From: JAOSJT01 sp035362335
GTDB lineage: Bacteria > Bacteroidota > Ignavibacteria > SZUA-365
Assembly (NCBI GenBank): GCA_035362335.1
Contig: DAOSDL010000023.1
Location: 12,470-76,469, forward strand
Direction: 5' to 3'
Length of the DNA: 64,000 nucleotides
The translations under genes were made by a program, and so were the position numbers. Each line of letters begins with the position of its first letter. The stretch's first letter is position 1. A model generated the notes under the pieces. The model was not told the origin of the DNA. It did no database searches and saw only the letters and a list, made by a program, of their open reading frames with translations. Of this stretch, positions 1 to 7,233 are shown piece after piece.

Positions 1-98
1 GCTTTCCACCGCGAGAATCCGGCCAGCAGCTTATGGCGCCATCCGCCGACAGCACGCGCCTCTGATTTTTCTTTCCCTTTTTGGTTGAAAGGACGCAC

Positions 99-2288
99 AT
101 GAGCACTGCACGCATCGCCACTGTTTTTTTCTGGGTCCTGCTTCCGGTTTGTCTTCCCGCGCAGGGATGGGAGTGGCAAAATCCCCTGCCGCACGGCTTG
201 CTCATCAACGCCATGGCTGCGCTCGACCACTCGCGCGCCTTCGCGGTATGCAACAACGGGGTGGTGCTCGGCACCTGGGACACCGGGCTCACCTGGTCGC
301 CGCAGCGCCTGGGCAATACGGATTTGCAGGACATCGTGCGCATGGGCGACGGCAGTCTCGTCATTGTTTCGGGCGACGGGCATTTCTTCCGTTCCACCGA
401 CGACGGAGCAACGTGGCCAGTGGCGCAGCGTTTTCAGATTTCGCAATCCGTGTACACCTCCGATCTCGAGCGCGCGGATTCCAATACCGTGGTCTGCACA
501 CTGGGTGGCGCCATGGTGGCGATCAGCCGCGACTGCGGCCAGCAGTGGGAACGAGTGAGCGACGCGCAGCTCAACGGCGAATGGCCGCGCAGCATTTCGG
601 CGCAATCGCCGCGGCTCTGGTGGCTGGTAACCTTGCGCAACACGTTCCGCAGCAACGATGCCGGCTTGAGTTGGGAAAGGACCACGGACAGCTTACCCCC
701 GCGAGGATTGCAGCGCTTCACCTTTGTCGACAGTCTGCATGGGTACCAGCTTCGCGACGGGCAGTTGCTGCAGACAAGCAACGGTGGCGCCACGTGGAAG
801 GAGATGGATATTTTCGGCTTCGGTGCGGTGAAATCCGTGGCTGTGGGTGCGGCGCTCGGCGATCACGTGTTCTGTCTGTCGAATGGTCGCTATGTGGTCA
901 ATGCCTCGCCGGATCTTGGACAAACCTGGAATATCAGCCTCACCGAATCCGCCTTTCAGGATGCGGAAGCGATGTGCATGCTCTTTTTCTCCGGCGAACG
1001 CGGGCTGGTTGCCGGCGTGGGCGGGCGCATACTACGCACGAGCAACGCCGGGCAGTCGTGGGACATTGTGCATGGACAGGGCTACATCGGCTCGATAGCA
1101 CACGTGCATTTCGCCGACGCGCAGCGTGGCCTGGCGTTGACGTATTCGCCCACCGTGTTGCTCAGCAGCAACGGCGGCAAGCGTTGGGACGAATCCATTC
1201 CCATACCTGATCACACCTTGGGCGCTTTCGACGATGCGCCATCGGGGCGCGTGTTTTGCGTCGGGATATCTTCGAGCAATGCGTATTCGCTGTACAGCAG
1301 CAGCGATGTCGGCCGCAGCTGGGAAAAAATCGGCCCCTTGCCCTTCACCTACGGAGGGAGCGATCCTTCCGCGCAGAATCTCATCCCGCAGTCATTGGTG
1401 GCGTTATCCGATGACGAATTCTGGATTTCAGCCAGTTACGGCTACATGTTCCACAGCAGCAATCGCGGAACGACCTGGGATACGGTGCGCGTGACGGGGA
1501 TACCGGGAGCGCAGGATTTCGCGGGCGAGGGTTTCGCGGCGTTTCCTTCCGGCTTGCTGTGCTATGCATTCTTCGGGCGGATAGCGGTTTCCACCGACAG
1601 GGGGATGAGCTGGGAAGCCCGAGGCCCCTCGCCTTCGTCCTCACTGTACAGCGCCACCTTTGTCAATGAGCGCGTATGGCATGTGATCAGCAACGGGCGC
1701 CTACAGCGCAGCGTGGATGCCGGGTTCACCTGGTCCACCATCAGCACGGAGGACGTGAACCTGTATCATTTTCTGGACGAGAACATCGGATTTTACTCCA
1801 CGCTGACAAACGGAAGCGAAGGCAGTGTCAGCTGGCTGCACAGCAGCAGCGATGGCGGTCAAAGCTGGCAGCCATCCACGCTGAAGGGCCGCGCCGACTG
1901 GTACGGGTGGTTTTTCCTGGATCGCAATCGCGCCTGGGCCTACGGTCCCGGTGGGTTGATACAACACACGAGCAATGGCGGCGTGCTGTTCACCGATGGC
2001 CTTGCCCGCCCGAGCAGTGCCGGCTTGCTCGGCGAGCTGTATCCTCATCCCCTGCATGTCGGTGGCAGCGCCAACCTCCGTGTCGTGCTTTCCACCGGCG
2101 GTCTCATGCAGCTCACCCTGTATGATATCGGCGGACGCAATCTCGGCACAGTGATGACGGCACCGCTTCCCGCCGGAGAGCATGTTGTTCCGCTCGCGCT
2201 ACCTGCCACGCTCACTCCGGGGAGCTACCTGCTGCGTCTCTCGGGCGAGGGCGTGTTTGCTGTGCGTCGATTCAGTGTGGTGGAATGA
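99..2288 (+). CDS. Secreted BNR/Ycf48-like beta-propeller protein with T9SS type A sorting domain
   Basis: The protein is about 729 aa. The ATG at 99 is chosen over an upstream in-frame TTG at 81 because a GAAAGGA ribosome site lies just before it and a signal peptide (about residues 1-22, ending in LPAQ) follows at once. The body is made of repeated blade motifs of the type SxDxGxTW (for example STDDGATW, SNDAGLSW, SSDVGRSW, SVDAGFTW), typical of BNR or photosystem II stability factor-like sialidase propellers. The last 80 residues begin with YPHP and contain LYDIGGR, GEHVVPL and GSYLLRL, which match the T9SS type A C-terminal sorting domain. The protein is therefore likely exported through the Sec and T9SS pathways and anchored or released at the cell surface. 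The ligand or substrate is unknown. No operon partner lies downstream. Confidence 0.85.
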   Translation: MSTARIATVFFWVLLPVCLPAQGWEWQNPLPHGLLINAMAALDHSRAFAVCNNGVVLGTWDTGLTWSPQRLGNTDLQDIVRMGDGSLVIVSGDGHFFRSTDDGATWPVAQRFQISQSVYTSDLERADSNTVVCTLGGAMVAISRDCGQQWERVSDAQLNGEWPRSISAQSPRLWWLVTLRNTFRSNDAGLSWERTTDSLPPRGLQRFTFVDSLHGYQLRDGQLLQTSNGGATWKEMDIFGFGAVKSVAVGAALGDHVFCLSNGRYVVNASPDLGQTWNISLTESAFQDAEAMCMLFFSGERGLVAGVGGRILRTSNAGQSWDIVHGQGYIGSIAHVHFADAQRGLALTYSPTVLLSSNGGKRWDESIPIPDHTLGAFDDAPSGRVFCVGISSSNAYSLYSSSDVGRSWEKIGPLPFTYGGSDPSAQNLIPQSLVALSDDEFWISASYGYMFHSSNRGTTWDTVRVTGIPGAQDFAGEGFAAFPSGLLCYAFFGRIAVSTDRGMSWEARGPSPSSSLYSATFVNERVWHVISNGRLQRSVDAGFTWSTISTEDVNLYHFLDENIGFYSTLTNGSEGSVSWLHSSSDGGQSWQPSTLKGRADWYGWFFLDRNRAWAYGPGGLIQHTSNGGVLFTDGLARPSSAGLLGELYPHPLHVGGSANLRVVLSTGGLMQLTLYDIGGRNLGTVMTAPLPAGEHVVPLALPATLTPGSYLLRLSGEGVFAVRRFSVVE

Positions 2289-2593
2289 GCATCGTCGTGT
2301 AAGCCAATGAAGAATGAGAGTAAGGAAGAAATGAGGGTAAGGAGGGGCGCTTCGCGGGAACCCAGAGAACCCGGAGGGCTTCGCCACACCGAGGGCACAG
2401 AGGAGTCGCGGTTTTGCGTCCCTGCGCCTTTGCGTTGACTCGATTGCGGCGTGGCGCACGGATTGAGCGGTCAGCGACCTCAAACATTCCTCCGTGCTCT
2501 CGGCGCTCTCCGCGCCCTCTTCAAATGTATCCCGCACTCAGCCGGCCCCGAAAATCCCGCGCAGCGTGAGGTTCACGGCAGTATTTGCCACAT
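2289..2593. repeat. Spacer with CTCCGTG-type intergenic repeat (family B, copy 1)
   Basis: There is no credible gene in this spacer between two convergent genes. It carries words such as GAACCCAGAGAACCCGGAGG and TGCGCCTTTGCGTT that recur, in reverse complement, at 27921-27991. A related CCTCCGTGCTCT string occurs near 2490. The block looks like a dispersed, decayed intergenic repeat, not coding sequence. Confidence 0.6.
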
Positions 2594-2632
2594 AAAAAAA
2601 CAGCGCGTCCCACCGTGAGATGGGACGCGCTG
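2594..2632 (-). terminator. Intrinsic terminator of korAB
   Basis: A perfect 12-bp stem (2601-2612 paired with 2621-2632) with an 8-nt loop is followed, on the minus strand, by seven T residues (AAAAAAA on the plus strand at 2594-2600). It sits just downstream of the korB stop codon. Confidence 0.9.
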
Positions 2633-2652
2633 ATCAATTACGGAGCGGGGAA

Positions 2653-3684
2653 TCAGTTGATTTCCCAGGTCTGGCCCTCGCGCAGCAGGGAGTCGAGCGT
2701 CATGCTCTTGCCCTTGGCGCGCGCATCTTCGATGTGCTCGGTTAGTTCATGTTCGTACACCGAACGTTCGATGTCGAGCAGCACACCCATGGTTTGCGGG
2801 TAGCCCTCGAGATCGTTCATCTGAGCGAGAATGAAGGCGAGTTCCTTGGACTTCTCGTCGTGAACGAGCAAATCGTCCTTGCTGAATTTATCGAGCGACA
2901 CGATCACGGGCTTGAAGCCGTCGAGGCGAATGCCTTTGTCGTCGTTCTTACCGAACACGAGGGGCTGGCCATGTTCGATGTAGACCGTGTTGTCGCTCTT
3001 CGTTTCCTTCTCGGTGTACAGATCGTAGGCGCCGTCGTTGAAGATCACGCAGTTCTGCATCACATCGATAAACGATGTGCCTTTGTGCTGATGCATGCGC
3101 AGCAGCATTTCGCGCAGATGCTTGGGATCGCGATCCATGGAGCGCGCCACGAAGGTACCCTCGGCGCCGAGCGCGAGCAGCGCCGGATTGAAGGGATGAT
3201 CGATCACACCCTGCGGGCTGGACTTCGTCTTCTGTCCGTGTGTGGACGTGGGCGAATACTGTCCCTTGGTCAGGGCGTAGATGCGATTGTTGAACATCAT
3301 GATGTTGATGTCGATGTTGCGGCGCAGCGCGTGGATGAAGTGATTACCGCCGATGGAGAGGCAATCGCCGTCGCCGGTGGACACCCACACCGAGAGTTTG
3401 GGATGCGCGGCCTTCAATCCCGATGCAATCGCAACGGCGCGGCCGTGAATGCCGTGCAGGCCGTAGGTTGCCATGTAGTAGGGGAAGCGGCTGGAGCAAC
3501 CGATGCCCGCGACGATGGCGATGTCTTCCTTGGCCACGCCAATATCCGGCAGCGCGCGCTGCAACTGGGCGAGCACGGAGTAATCGCCGCAACCGGGACA
3601 CCAGCGTACGTCCTGGTCGGAGACGAGATCACGGGAGGTGAAGGGCTGTATGGTCTTGTCCATTGTCAAATCTTCGCTACTCAT
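2653..3684 (-). CDS. korB: 2-oxoacid:ferredoxin oxidoreductase, beta subunit
   Basis: The protein is 343 aa and is the thiamine diphosphate-binding subunit that, with the adjacent gamma-alpha subunit, oxidatively decarboxylates a 2-oxoacid (probably 2-oxoglutarate) to the acyl-CoA while reducing ferredoxin, or runs in reverse. The TPP motif is seen as STGDGDCLSIGG followed by NNRIYALTKGQ. Four cysteines (about C29 and C32 in WCPGCGDY, C63 in GIGCSS, C212 in MQNC) fit the single 4Fe-4S cluster of this subunit. The start at 3684 has a GGCAGGAA ribosome site; a second ATG at 3663 is possible. It lies 13 bp after the alpha gene and ends in a strong terminator, so the two form an operon. Substrate choice between 2-oxoglutarate and other 2-oxoacids is inferred from overall family resemblance. 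Confidence 0.93.
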   Translation of the reverse strand: MSSEDLTMDKTIQPFTSRDLVSDQDVRWCPGCGDYSVLAQLQRALPDIGVAKEDIAIVAGIGCSSRFPYYMATYGLHGIHGRAVAIASGLKAAHPKLSVWVSTGDGDCLSIGGNHFIHALRRNIDINIMMFNNRIYALTKGQYSPTSTHGQKTKSSPQGVIDHPFNPALLALGAEGTFVARSMDRDPKHLREMLLRMHQHKGTSFIDVMQNCVIFNDGAYDLYTEKETKSDNTVYIEHGQPLVFGKNDDKGIRLDGFKPVIVSLDKFSKDDLLVHDEKSKELAFILAQMNDLEGYPQTMGVLLDIERSVYEHELTEHIEDARAKGKSMTLDSLLREGQTWEIN

Positions 3685-3697
3685 TTCCTGCCTCGCT

Positions 3698-5569
3698 TTA
3701 CATCGATGAGAGAATATCGTTGGCTTTCGCCTCGATCTCCGCGGGCGTGAAGGGCAAGCCCTGGACTTTCGGGTAGGAGATCACCTCGATCGGATAGTTC
3801 GCGCGAATCATGTAGGCGAGTTGACCGAGATTGTTCTCGGGAATCAGAATGCGCTTGTAGCGGCGCATCACCGCCTCGAGATTGCGCGGGAAGGGGTTGA
3901 GGTATTTCACCTGCGCATGGGCCACCGATTTACCCGCACCGATCAGTCGCTCCACAGCAGCACGGATGGGTCCGTAGGTACCGCCCCAGCCGAGCACCAG
4001 CAGATCCGCTTGCTCGGGACCGAACACTGTTTGCTCGGGCACATCCTTCGCGATATCGGCAACCTTTTTCGCGCGCATTTCCACCATGAACTGGTGATTG
4101 GCGGGGTCGTGGCTCACATTGCCGGTATTGTGCTGCTTCTCGAGTCCGCCGATACGATGCTCGAATCCGGGCATGCCCGGCACCGCCCAGGGGCGTGAAT
4201 TGAATTCGTTGCGTGCGTACGGCTGGAAGTTTTCGGGATTCTGCGCGAAGGGAATGCTGATATCCGGCAACTCATCTTCGGTGGGCAGATGCCAGGGCTC
4301 GGAGCCATTGGCGATGTAGCCATCGGTGAGCAAAATCACTGGCGTCATGTATTTCAATGCGAGACGTGCGGCCTCGAAGACCATGGTGAAGCAATGCGCA
4401 GGCGAATTCGCCGCGATCACCGGCACCGGCGCTTCGCCGTTGCGTCCGAGGGCGGCCTGCCACAAATCCGATTGCTCCGGCTTGGTGGGCAAACCCGTGC
4501 TGGGTCCGCCACGTTGCACGTTCACAATCACCAGCGGCAACTCCACCATGAGCGCGAGACCGAGGGCTTCCTGCTTGAGAGCCATACCCGGGCCAGACGT
4601 GCTGGTGAAGGCCAGAGCGCCGCCGAAGCTCGCGCCCAGGGCTGTGCAAATACCAGCGATTTCATCTTCCGCCTGGAAGGTGCGGAAGTTGAAGCGGGCG
4701 AGATGCGACAGTTCGTGCAGGATTTCGCTGGCCGGCGTGATGGGATAACTGCCGAGGAAGCCGGGCAGCTTCGCCTTGATCGCCGCCGCCACCATGCCGA
4801 GCGCCGTGGCTTCGTTTCCGGTGATGTTGCGGTAGGTTCCGGCAGGCAGCTTGGCCGCATGCACGTTGAAACGCACATTGAAGATCTGCGTAATCTCGCC
4901 GAAATTATGCCCCGCCTGCAAGGCCTTCTCGTTGGCCTGCATGACTTTCTGATTCTTGCCGAATTTTTCCTTGATCCACGCCATGGTGGAATCGAGGGGA
5001 CGGTTGTAAAACCAGTACAGCAAGCCGAGCGCGAAGAAGTTCTTTGAACGCGTCATTTCGCGCATGCTCAGGCCGAGTTCCTCCAGCGCCTTGACCGTGA
5101 GTGTGGTCATCGGCACAGGATAGACCTGATAGCCTTTGAGGGAGTCGTTCTCGAGCGGATTCTCGTCGTATTTCGCGAGCTTGAGATTCTTCGCATCGAA
5201 GGAATCCGTGTTCACGAAAATATTGCCGCCCTCTCGCACATGCTTCAGGTTGACCTTCAACGCGGCCGGATTCATGGCCACGAGCGTGTCGAACTTGTCG
5301 CCCGGTGTATGGATGGTGGTGCTGCCAAAATGGAGCTGAAAACCCGACACACCATACAGAGTGCCTGATGGAGCGCGGATTTCGGAGGGATAATCGGGAA
5401 AGGTACTGAGATCGTTGCCTACTTGCGCCGTGGTCGAAGTGAACTGACTTCCGGTGAGCTGCATGCCGTCTCCGGAATCGCCGGCGAAGCGAATGACGAC
5501 ATGTTCGACGTCGACGAATGTCACCGACTTCGTTTGTCGACCGTCCGCCGTTTCAACTGTGGTAGCCAT
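3698..5569 (-). CDS. korA: 2-oxoacid:ferredoxin oxidoreductase, fused gamma-alpha subunit
   Basis: The protein is 623 aa from an ATG at 5569, preceded by GAAGG. An upstream in-frame extension to 5644 has no family resemblance. Residues 25-210 form the gamma domain (VVIRFAGDSGDG opening, CoA-site region). Residues 250-470 form the alpha pyrimidine-binding domain (GSYPITPASEI, EDEIAG, TSTSGPGMALKQEALG). The last 100 residues are the transketolase C-terminal-like domain. Gamma-alpha fusion is usual for the KorA type. With KorB it gives an alpha2beta2 enzyme of the TCA cycle (oxidative or reductive) that couples to ferredoxin. No ferredoxin gene is adjacent. Confidence 0.93.
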   Translation of the reverse strand: MATTVETADGRQTKSVTFVDVEHVVIRFAGDSGDGMQLTGSQFTSTTAQVGNDLSTFPDYPSEIRAPSGTLYGVSGFQLHFGSTTIHTPGDKFDTLVAMNPAALKVNLKHVREGGNIFVNTDSFDAKNLKLAKYDENPLENDSLKGYQVYPVPMTTLTVKALEELGLSMREMTRSKNFFALGLLYWFYNRPLDSTMAWIKEKFGKNQKVMQANEKALQAGHNFGEITQIFNVRFNVHAAKLPAGTYRNITGNEATALGMVAAAIKAKLPGFLGSYPITPASEILHELSHLARFNFRTFQAEDEIAGICTALGASFGGALAFTSTSGPGMALKQEALGLALMVELPLVIVNVQRGGPSTGLPTKPEQSDLWQAALGRNGEAPVPVIAANSPAHCFTMVFEAARLALKYMTPVILLTDGYIANGSEPWHLPTEDELPDISIPFAQNPENFQPYARNEFNSRPWAVPGMPGFEHRIGGLEKQHNTGNVSHDPANHQFMVEMRAKKVADIAKDVPEQTVFGPEQADLLVLGWGGTYGPIRAAVERLIGAGKSVAHAQVKYLNPFPRNLEAVMRRYKRILIPENNLGQLAYMIRANYPIEVISYPKVQGLPFTPAEIEAKANDILSSM

Positions 5570-5618
5570 AAGTGTGCCTTCAAGCCTGTCAAAGGACTGA
5601 TGATTGGGAAATATAGAA

Positions 5619-5637
5619 TGTCCCCACGAAGGGGACA
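5619..5637 (-). terminator. Short hairpin downstream of rplI
   Basis: A 7-bp perfect stem (TGTCCCC/GGGGACA) with a 5-nt loop lies between rplI and korA. The minus-strand continuation is only moderately T-rich (TTCTATAT), so it may be a weak terminator of the ribosomal protein operon. Confidence 0.4.
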
Positions 5638-5675
5638 AGGTCAATCGTTCAGTGGTACGGTTGCGATGGCCCGGC

Positions 5676-6131
5676 TCAGTTTTCCTGCCGGACCACCCAG
5701 ACCTTGACTTTTGCGGAGACGTCGGTATGCAATTTCACATTCACCGTGAAAATACCGAGCACCTTGATGGGCTCATCGATTTCGATCTTGCGACGGTCGA
5801 TGTTGAAGCCCTTTTCGGCGAGTTTCTCGGCGATCATTTCCTTGGTGACGGAACCGAACAATTTATCTTCCTCACCAACCTGCATGGGGATGGTGATGGC
5901 GTTCTCGTGCTTCTCGAGTTCGGCCGCGATCTCGGACGCTTCCTTGATCTGGCGGTTGAGTTTGACCTGAAGGCGCTTGCGCTCTTCCTCGAGCACGTGG
6001 GTATTGCCCTTGGTGGCAACGTAGGCGAAGCCGCGCGGAAGCAGGTAGTTGCGCGCGTACCCGTCCTTGACGGTGACGATATCGCCCATCTTCCCGAGGC
6101 TATCGATATTCTGACGAAGGATGACTTTCAT
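5676..6131 (-). CDS. rplI: 50S ribosomal protein bL9
   Basis: The protein is 151 aa, the usual length. It begins MKVILRQNIDSLGKMGDIV and carries the N-terminal domain signature with YARNYLLPRGFA, a long connecting helix (about residues 45-80) and the C-terminal RNA-binding domain. It is the last gene of a minus-strand cluster with rpsF and ssb. The gap to ssb is only 28 bp, and rpsR, which normally lies between ssb and rplI, is absent. Confidence 0.97.
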   Translation of the reverse strand: MKVILRQNIDSLGKMGDIVTVKDGYARNYLLPRGFAYVATKGNTHVLEEERKRLQVKLNRQIKEASEIAAELEKHENAITIPMQVGEEDKLFGSVTKEMIAEKLAEKGFNIDRRKIEIDEPIKVLGIFTVNVKLHTDVSAKVKVWVVRQEN

Positions 6132-6159
6132 TGTGTGCTCCGGACACTATGTTTCTGAT

Positions 6160-6663
6160 CTACTCTTTTCTGAAATCCGTGTAGGTGGACGACTCGAAGG
6201 TGAACATCGTCTCGTCGCTGTGTTCGAACAGCTCGAACATCGGCTCCTCGTCGCATTCGGTGAACACGTCACCTTCCTCGTCGTTGAGCGCGTCGAAGCC
6301 GTTGCCGTTCGAACGGGCGGTTTTGTTGAGGAATTGTATACGTCGCGCTTTGACCTCGAGAATGCTGCGGTATCCGCCGTCATCGGTTTTCCAGTTTCTC
6401 GACTGCAGCTCGCCTTCGATGAGCACGGCACTTCCCTTGCGCAGGCGCTGGTGACAGCTCTCGGCGAGCTTGTTCCAGGCGACGATGCCGATGTAACACA
6501 CATCTTCCTGCCAGGTGTTGGACCGATCCTTGTATCGTCGGTTCGATGCGATGGAGAAATTCACGACCGGGGTATTGTTCGAGGTCGTTCTGTACACTGG
6601 ATCCTTTGTCAAATTGCCTACGATGAGTACGTAGTTCAATTCAGGCATTTTCAGGTCTGCCAT
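6160..6663 (-). CDS. ssb: Single-stranded DNA-binding protein
   Basis: The protein is 167 aa. Residues 8-115 form the OB fold (LNYVLIVGNLTKDPVYR, NFSIASNRRY, WNKLAESCHQRLRKGSAVLIEGELQSR). It binds ssDNA during replication, recombination and repair. The C-terminal part is strongly acidic, but the protein ends in YTDFRKE and lacks the DDDIPF-like tip through which most bacterial SSBs recruit partner proteins. It is cotranscribed with rpsF (57 bp upstream) and rplI, the usual context. A second SSB with a normal tip may exist elsewhere. Confidence 0.93.
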   Translation of the reverse strand: MADLKMPELNYVLIVGNLTKDPVYRTTSNNTPVVNFSIASNRRYKDRSNTWQEDVCYIGIVAWNKLAESCHQRLRKGSAVLIEGELQSRNWKTDDGGYRSILEVKARRIQFLNKTARSNGNGFDALNDEEGDVFTECDEEPMFELFEHSDETMFTFESSTYTDFRKE

Positions 6664-6720
6664 CGAGCTTCCTCATCAGTTCATGAACAACACAATCTCC
6701 GTGCGGTTGCACGGAGCTGA

Positions 6721-7137
6721 TCATGCTTCCGTCTTGGGTTCCGGTTTGACTTCCGGCTTGCTCTCGCCGCCTTCGGCACGCGCTGCGGCCTCGGCTTCCT
6801 TCTGCTGGAGGAGGAAATTGGCGCGATCGCGCTTGGCAGCCAATTCGCGCGGATCGAGGGAGATGGTGAGGTAGCGCATGATGTTCTCGTCAAGCGTCAA
6901 GTAGCGCTCGACCTTTTCGATGATGCGTCCTTCGGCATTGAATTCGAGGGAAACGTAGTACCCGTTGTGCTTCTTGGTGATCGGGTAGGTCAGGCGCCTG
7001 CGCCCGATATGTTCGGTGGCAACCATCTCACCGCCGTTCTTGACAATGGTGTCTTCCACCATCTTGACGGTGTGCTCGATCTGTGCATCGTCCAGGCCGG
7101 GATTGACGATGAACGTGCACTCGTAGAATCGCTTCAT
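6721..7137 (-). CDS. rpsF: 30S ribosomal protein bS6
   Basis: The protein is 138 aa from the ATG at 7137 (MKRFYECTFIVNPGLDD). The longer reading to 7185 has no family match. The ferredoxin-like fold spans about residues 1-105 (RRLTYPITKKHNGYYVSLEF), followed by a K/E/P/A-rich extension of about 30 residues. bS6 normally binds bS18 in the 30S platform, but the rpsR gene is not found in this cluster. The mRNA leader contains a strong hairpin at 7177-7199. Confidence 0.95.
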   Translation of the reverse strand: MKRFYECTFIVNPGLDDAQIEHTVKMVEDTIVKNGGEMVATEHIGRRRLTYPITKKHNGYYVSLEFNAEGRIIEKVERYLTLDENIMRYLTISLDPRELAAKRDRANFLLQQKEAEAAARAEGGESKPEVKPEPKTEA

Positions 7138-7176
7138 GTGAAACTGAGCCCTTTGGACTAGTGGAACAAAATGGCC

Positions 7177-7199
7177 CGGCGGCACGCCATGTGCCGCCG
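7177..7199 (-). promoter_or_regulatory. Hairpin between hppA and rpsF (terminator or rpsF leader element)
   Basis: A perfect 9-bp GC-rich stem (CGGCGGCAC/GTGCCGCCG) with a 5-nt loop lies about 40 bp before the rpsF start. On the minus strand it is followed by GGCCATTTTGTT. It could terminate or attenuate readthrough from hppA. An S6-binding autoregulatory leader is an alternative, but I did not identify that motif. Confidence 0.45.
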
Positions 7200-7233
7200 A
7201 ACAGGGACTTTCATGGTATGGATTGCTCCACGC

